In this document: positions 19,380 to 21,561 of the stretch, piece by piece
Numbering within the stretch: the stretch's first letter is position 1
Layout of the letters: each line of letters starts with the position of its first letter
Origin: Micractinium sp. NFX-FRZ
Taxonomy: Eukaryota; Chlorophyta; Trebouxiophyceae; Chlorellales; Chlorellaceae
NCBI GenBank assembly: GCA_029339195.1
Contig: JAPTJF010000679.1
Span: 1-21,561 of the forward strand
Direction of reading: 5' to 3'
Length of the DNA stretch: 21,561 nt
The notes under the pieces: generated by a model
Databases searched by the model: none
Told to the model about the DNA's origin: nothing
What the model saw: only the letters and a program-made list of their open reading frames with translations
Made by a program: the position numbers and the translations under genes

Positions 19380-21397
19380 TCACTTGCCAGCGTTCAGAGC
19401 CTCACGCCCCTCCTGCACCTCGGTCACCAGCTTGCGCAGCTTGCCCGGGGGCATGGGGCCCAGCCTGTCAGATACAAGGGGAGGAGCGAGTGGGGAAGCA
19501 AGCGTCAAACATTTCCACACACAGAGCTGTGGGAGAGCGGGCACACACGTGTCCTTTTTTTTCTTGCACCCTGCGTGCTTGCCCTGCCGTGCTGCCACAC
19601 AAGTGTCTGCCCGAGTGTTCGATGAAGAAGCTCACCCGTTGGACGCAAAGTGGGCGGAGATGGCGTCGACGACAACGTACACCTTCCGTGCCGAGGTGGC
19701 GCGCACGCTGCCGCCGCGCGCGTACTTGCTCACCCAGGCGGGCATCTCGGCCTTCAGCTCCTTGATCACCTGCGGCAGGTGGGGTGACGTGATACATGTT
19801 GAGGAGAAGACATTGAGATGACAAGAGGTGGTGGGGAGGCGTGTCGACAAACTATGGCAGGGGTGAGCTGGAGTTGGGAGGCAATGCAGCTGGGGGCGCA
19901 AAGGGAAGCAAGAGTGGGGGGCAGGTGGGCAGGCAGCTGCGGTAGAGAGCCAGGCTGGCATTGGCGCGCACAGCTGTTGCCAGACCGGCGGAAAGCCCTG
20001 CCCCCAGCAGCTCGCCCCAAGTTGGCAGGGTGCTCGATAAACACAGCAGCACCTAGTCAGCCGACTGCGCTTCTCCACCACCTCATCCCCCACCCGCCCC
20101 ACACGTCCTCCCCTCCCGTCCACCTTGAGGCGGTCAGGGGTGGCGGGTTCCACAGCAGCACCTTGTCGGCCTACCTCATAGCGACCCAAAGGGTACCCAC
20201 CAACTCTCCCCAGCCGCCCCACCGTCTCCCCACCTTGAGGCGGTCGGGGTTGGCTGGGTCCACGTTGTAGTCGGCATACAGCAGCACCTTGTCGGTGAGG
20301 GAGACGGTGTCGCGGGCATACGCGGTGCTCAGGTCGGCCACGGGCACGCCGTAGGCAGACTTGCCCACCTTCCCAAACAAGGAGGGGAGGCAGTCCGGGC
20401 GGGGGACAAATCGGCGGGCTGGGCGGAGGGATGGGAGGCCGCCGGGGGGATATGAGCGTACGGTCTAAGGCGCTCTCCTGCAACAAGCCGGTCGTATGGT
20501 TCCTAGATGTGGCACTCAGCCCTGTCCAGGCCCTGATTCACTTTCCTGACCCCCCCACCTCCCATTGCACACCCAGCTGTCTGCATTTGCGGCCCGCCTG
20601 CCCGCCTGCCCGCCCGCCTCCCACACTCACCTTGCCGGCATTCTGCTCCATCTGCTCATAGCTTGCCAGGCCCTCCTTGTCCTTGCTGTGAGCGTCACCG
20701 AGGGAAGGGCAGGGGGTTGGGAGGGGCAGGGCGTCAGGCAGAAGAAGCGCTGACAGGGGAGCGGCGGGACACACGGGGCTGGTGCCACCACATGCATGCT
20801 TCGGCCATTGACAAGCCATGGGCAGGCTGCTTACTTGAAACAATTTTGAAGCCATCACACACGAGCTGCCTCTGCATGCATGCTTAACCAACCCGGAAGC
20901 CTTTCTGCCGCCAGCTGGCACCAGCACAGCCCCTGCCTGGCTCACCTGAGGATCCGCTGGCGGCACTCGGTGCCCTCCTCTCCCAGCGGGCAGGAACCAA
21001 TGGCGCTGCTCTCGCCGTCCCACCTGCTCTGCATAGCTGCAGGATCAGAGCACCACGGGTGGCAAACCAAGTCAGGGGTGGTCAACTCACAGGGCTAAGC
21101 TTGGGTGAGGCAGGGGGGTGGCCAGCGGGAGTGGCGGCAGAGGCGGCAGGCGGCGCCCCAAAGCTTTGGCCCACCACACCGCTTCGCCCCCTTCTCACCT
21201 TGCGCCTGTGGCGCGCCAGCGGTCGCCAGCAGCGCTAGTCCAGCCAGCAGGCTGCGCCTGCTCTGGGCAGGCTGCGCCTCTTGCTGCCGCTGCACCGCAC
21301 CGCAGGCCACCACCAGCCGCTGCCGCCGCGGTGCCACATTGCTGCTCACAAATGAGGTGGCCCGATTGACGGGCGCTGCAAGTGCGGGGGCCGCCAT
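19380..21397 (-). CDS. Psb27-family thylakoid-lumen protein, probable photosystem II assembly factor (232 aa, 6 exons)
   Basis: Exons in transcript order: 21397-21199, 21036-20946, 20685-20631, 20368-20234, 19769-19636, 19464-19380. All are GT-AG with closed phase. Residues 1-45 look like a chloroplast transit peptide. Then comes a twin-arginine lumen signal (RR at 47-48, LLAGLALLATAGAP, AQA at 65-67), so the mature protein should be exported to the lumen by the Tat route. The C-terminal 100 residues follow Psb27: ARDT..., PAWVSKYARGG, VYVVVDAISAHFASNG, then PMPPGKLRKLVTEVQEG and REAL. These correspond to the family's DT, WVAKYR, IYSALNAxSGHY and PIPxKRRxRILEEMDTAEKAL. Psb27 binds CP43 and the lumenal side of PSII during assembly and repair of the Mn cluster. 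Differences: the usual SFGP is replaced by SNGLGP, and about 45 extra residues with a Cys pair (SCPLGEEGTEC) precede the domain. It may therefore be a diverged paralogue rather than Psb27 itself. Confidence 0.75.
20120..20169 (-). repeat. Degenerate copy of the Psb27-family exon 4 3' edge inside intron 4
   Basis: ccaccttgaggcggtc (20120-20135) and cagcagcaccttgtcgg (20153-20169) recur exactly at 20230-20245 and 20279-20295, the donor end of exon 4. The copy has lost 16 bases between the two words, which breaks the reading frame. It keeps the CAAG|GTGG donor junction. It lies in the gene's longest intron (464 bases). Confidence 0.92.
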
Positions 21398-21561
21398 TTG
21401 CACTCGGGATGTGGAGCTGTGTTCGGTACAGTGAAAGGGAGCCTTGGCGCAAGCTATGATCGGATAAATTTTAACAGCAACGGTAGAAGAAGAAGAAGAA
21501 GAAGAAGAAGGTGACACGCTTGGGTGACTGGGGGGTGATACGCGACAGCCTGGCTGGCGGC
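21398..21561 (-). promoter_or_regulatory. Upstream region of the Psb27-family gene
   Basis: The 164 bases to the window edge hold the 5' UTR and part of the promoter. An AT-rich TATA-like block (TTAAAATTTAT on the - strand, 21464-21474) lies about 70 bases upstream of the chosen ATG. It stands out in this GC-rich DNA, so transcription may start near 21435. That would exclude the in-frame upstream ATG at 21517. Confidence 0.5.
21485..21510. repeat. GAA/TTC trinucleotide microsatellite
   Basis: A 26-base AGA/GAA repeat upstream of the Psb27-family gene. On the - strand it would encode a serine run only if the upstream ATG at 21517 were used. Confidence 0.9.

Noticed and set aside
21398..21517. 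Upstream in-frame ATG of the Psb27-family gene (adds 40 residues with a serine run)
   Set aside because: The TATA-like block at 21464-21474 lies downstream of it, and the shorter start gives a normal transit peptide (MAAPALAAP...).

Overview
This GC-rich window is nuclear DNA of a eukaryotic green alga, most likely a chlorophyte of the Trebouxiophyceae/Chlorella type. The genes are split by many short introns (about 100-460 bases), mostly GT-AG with a strong CTGCAG 3' splice signal. TGTAA poly(A) signals of the chlorophyte type lie behind several genes. One gene encodes a Psb27-type thylakoid-lumen protein with a chloroplast transit peptide. I assembled every gene model by hand from splice signals, reading-frame continuity and protein-family knowledge. 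Codon phase closes at every junction I used.

Layout from left to right. (1) 89-277, + strand: the 3' end of a gene entering from the left, preceded by a 37-base poly-C run. (2) 1640-3966, - strand: an eight-exon gene for a 187-residue secreted protein of unknown family, convergent with gene 1. (3) 4753-16668, - strand: the complete coatomer alpha-subunit gene (alpha-COP, COPA), 34 coding exons and 1240 residues, filling over half of the window. (4) 17335-19070, + strand: a four-exon gene for a 451-residue low-complexity Pro/Ala/Gln-rich protein, divergent from COPA across a 666-base shared promoter region. (5) 19380-21397, - strand: a six-exon Psb27-family gene for a 232-residue precursor with bipartite chloroplast/thylakoid-lumen targeting, convergent with gene 4.

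The genes do not form a functional unit. COPA serves Golgi-ER vesicle traffic and the Psb27-family protein probably serves photosystem II assembly. The others are unrecognised.

The most notable signal lies inside the introns. At least five introns (four in COPA, one in the Psb27-family gene) contain a degenerate second copy of the edge of the neighbouring exon, usually including the splice junction. Two or three further introns hold shorter or weaker copies. These 'exon-edge echoes' sit mostly in the longest introns, which suggests that introns here grow by small tandem duplications across exon-intron junctions. Two COPA introns also use GC-AG splice sites, and the COPA start codon is the last three bases of its exon.
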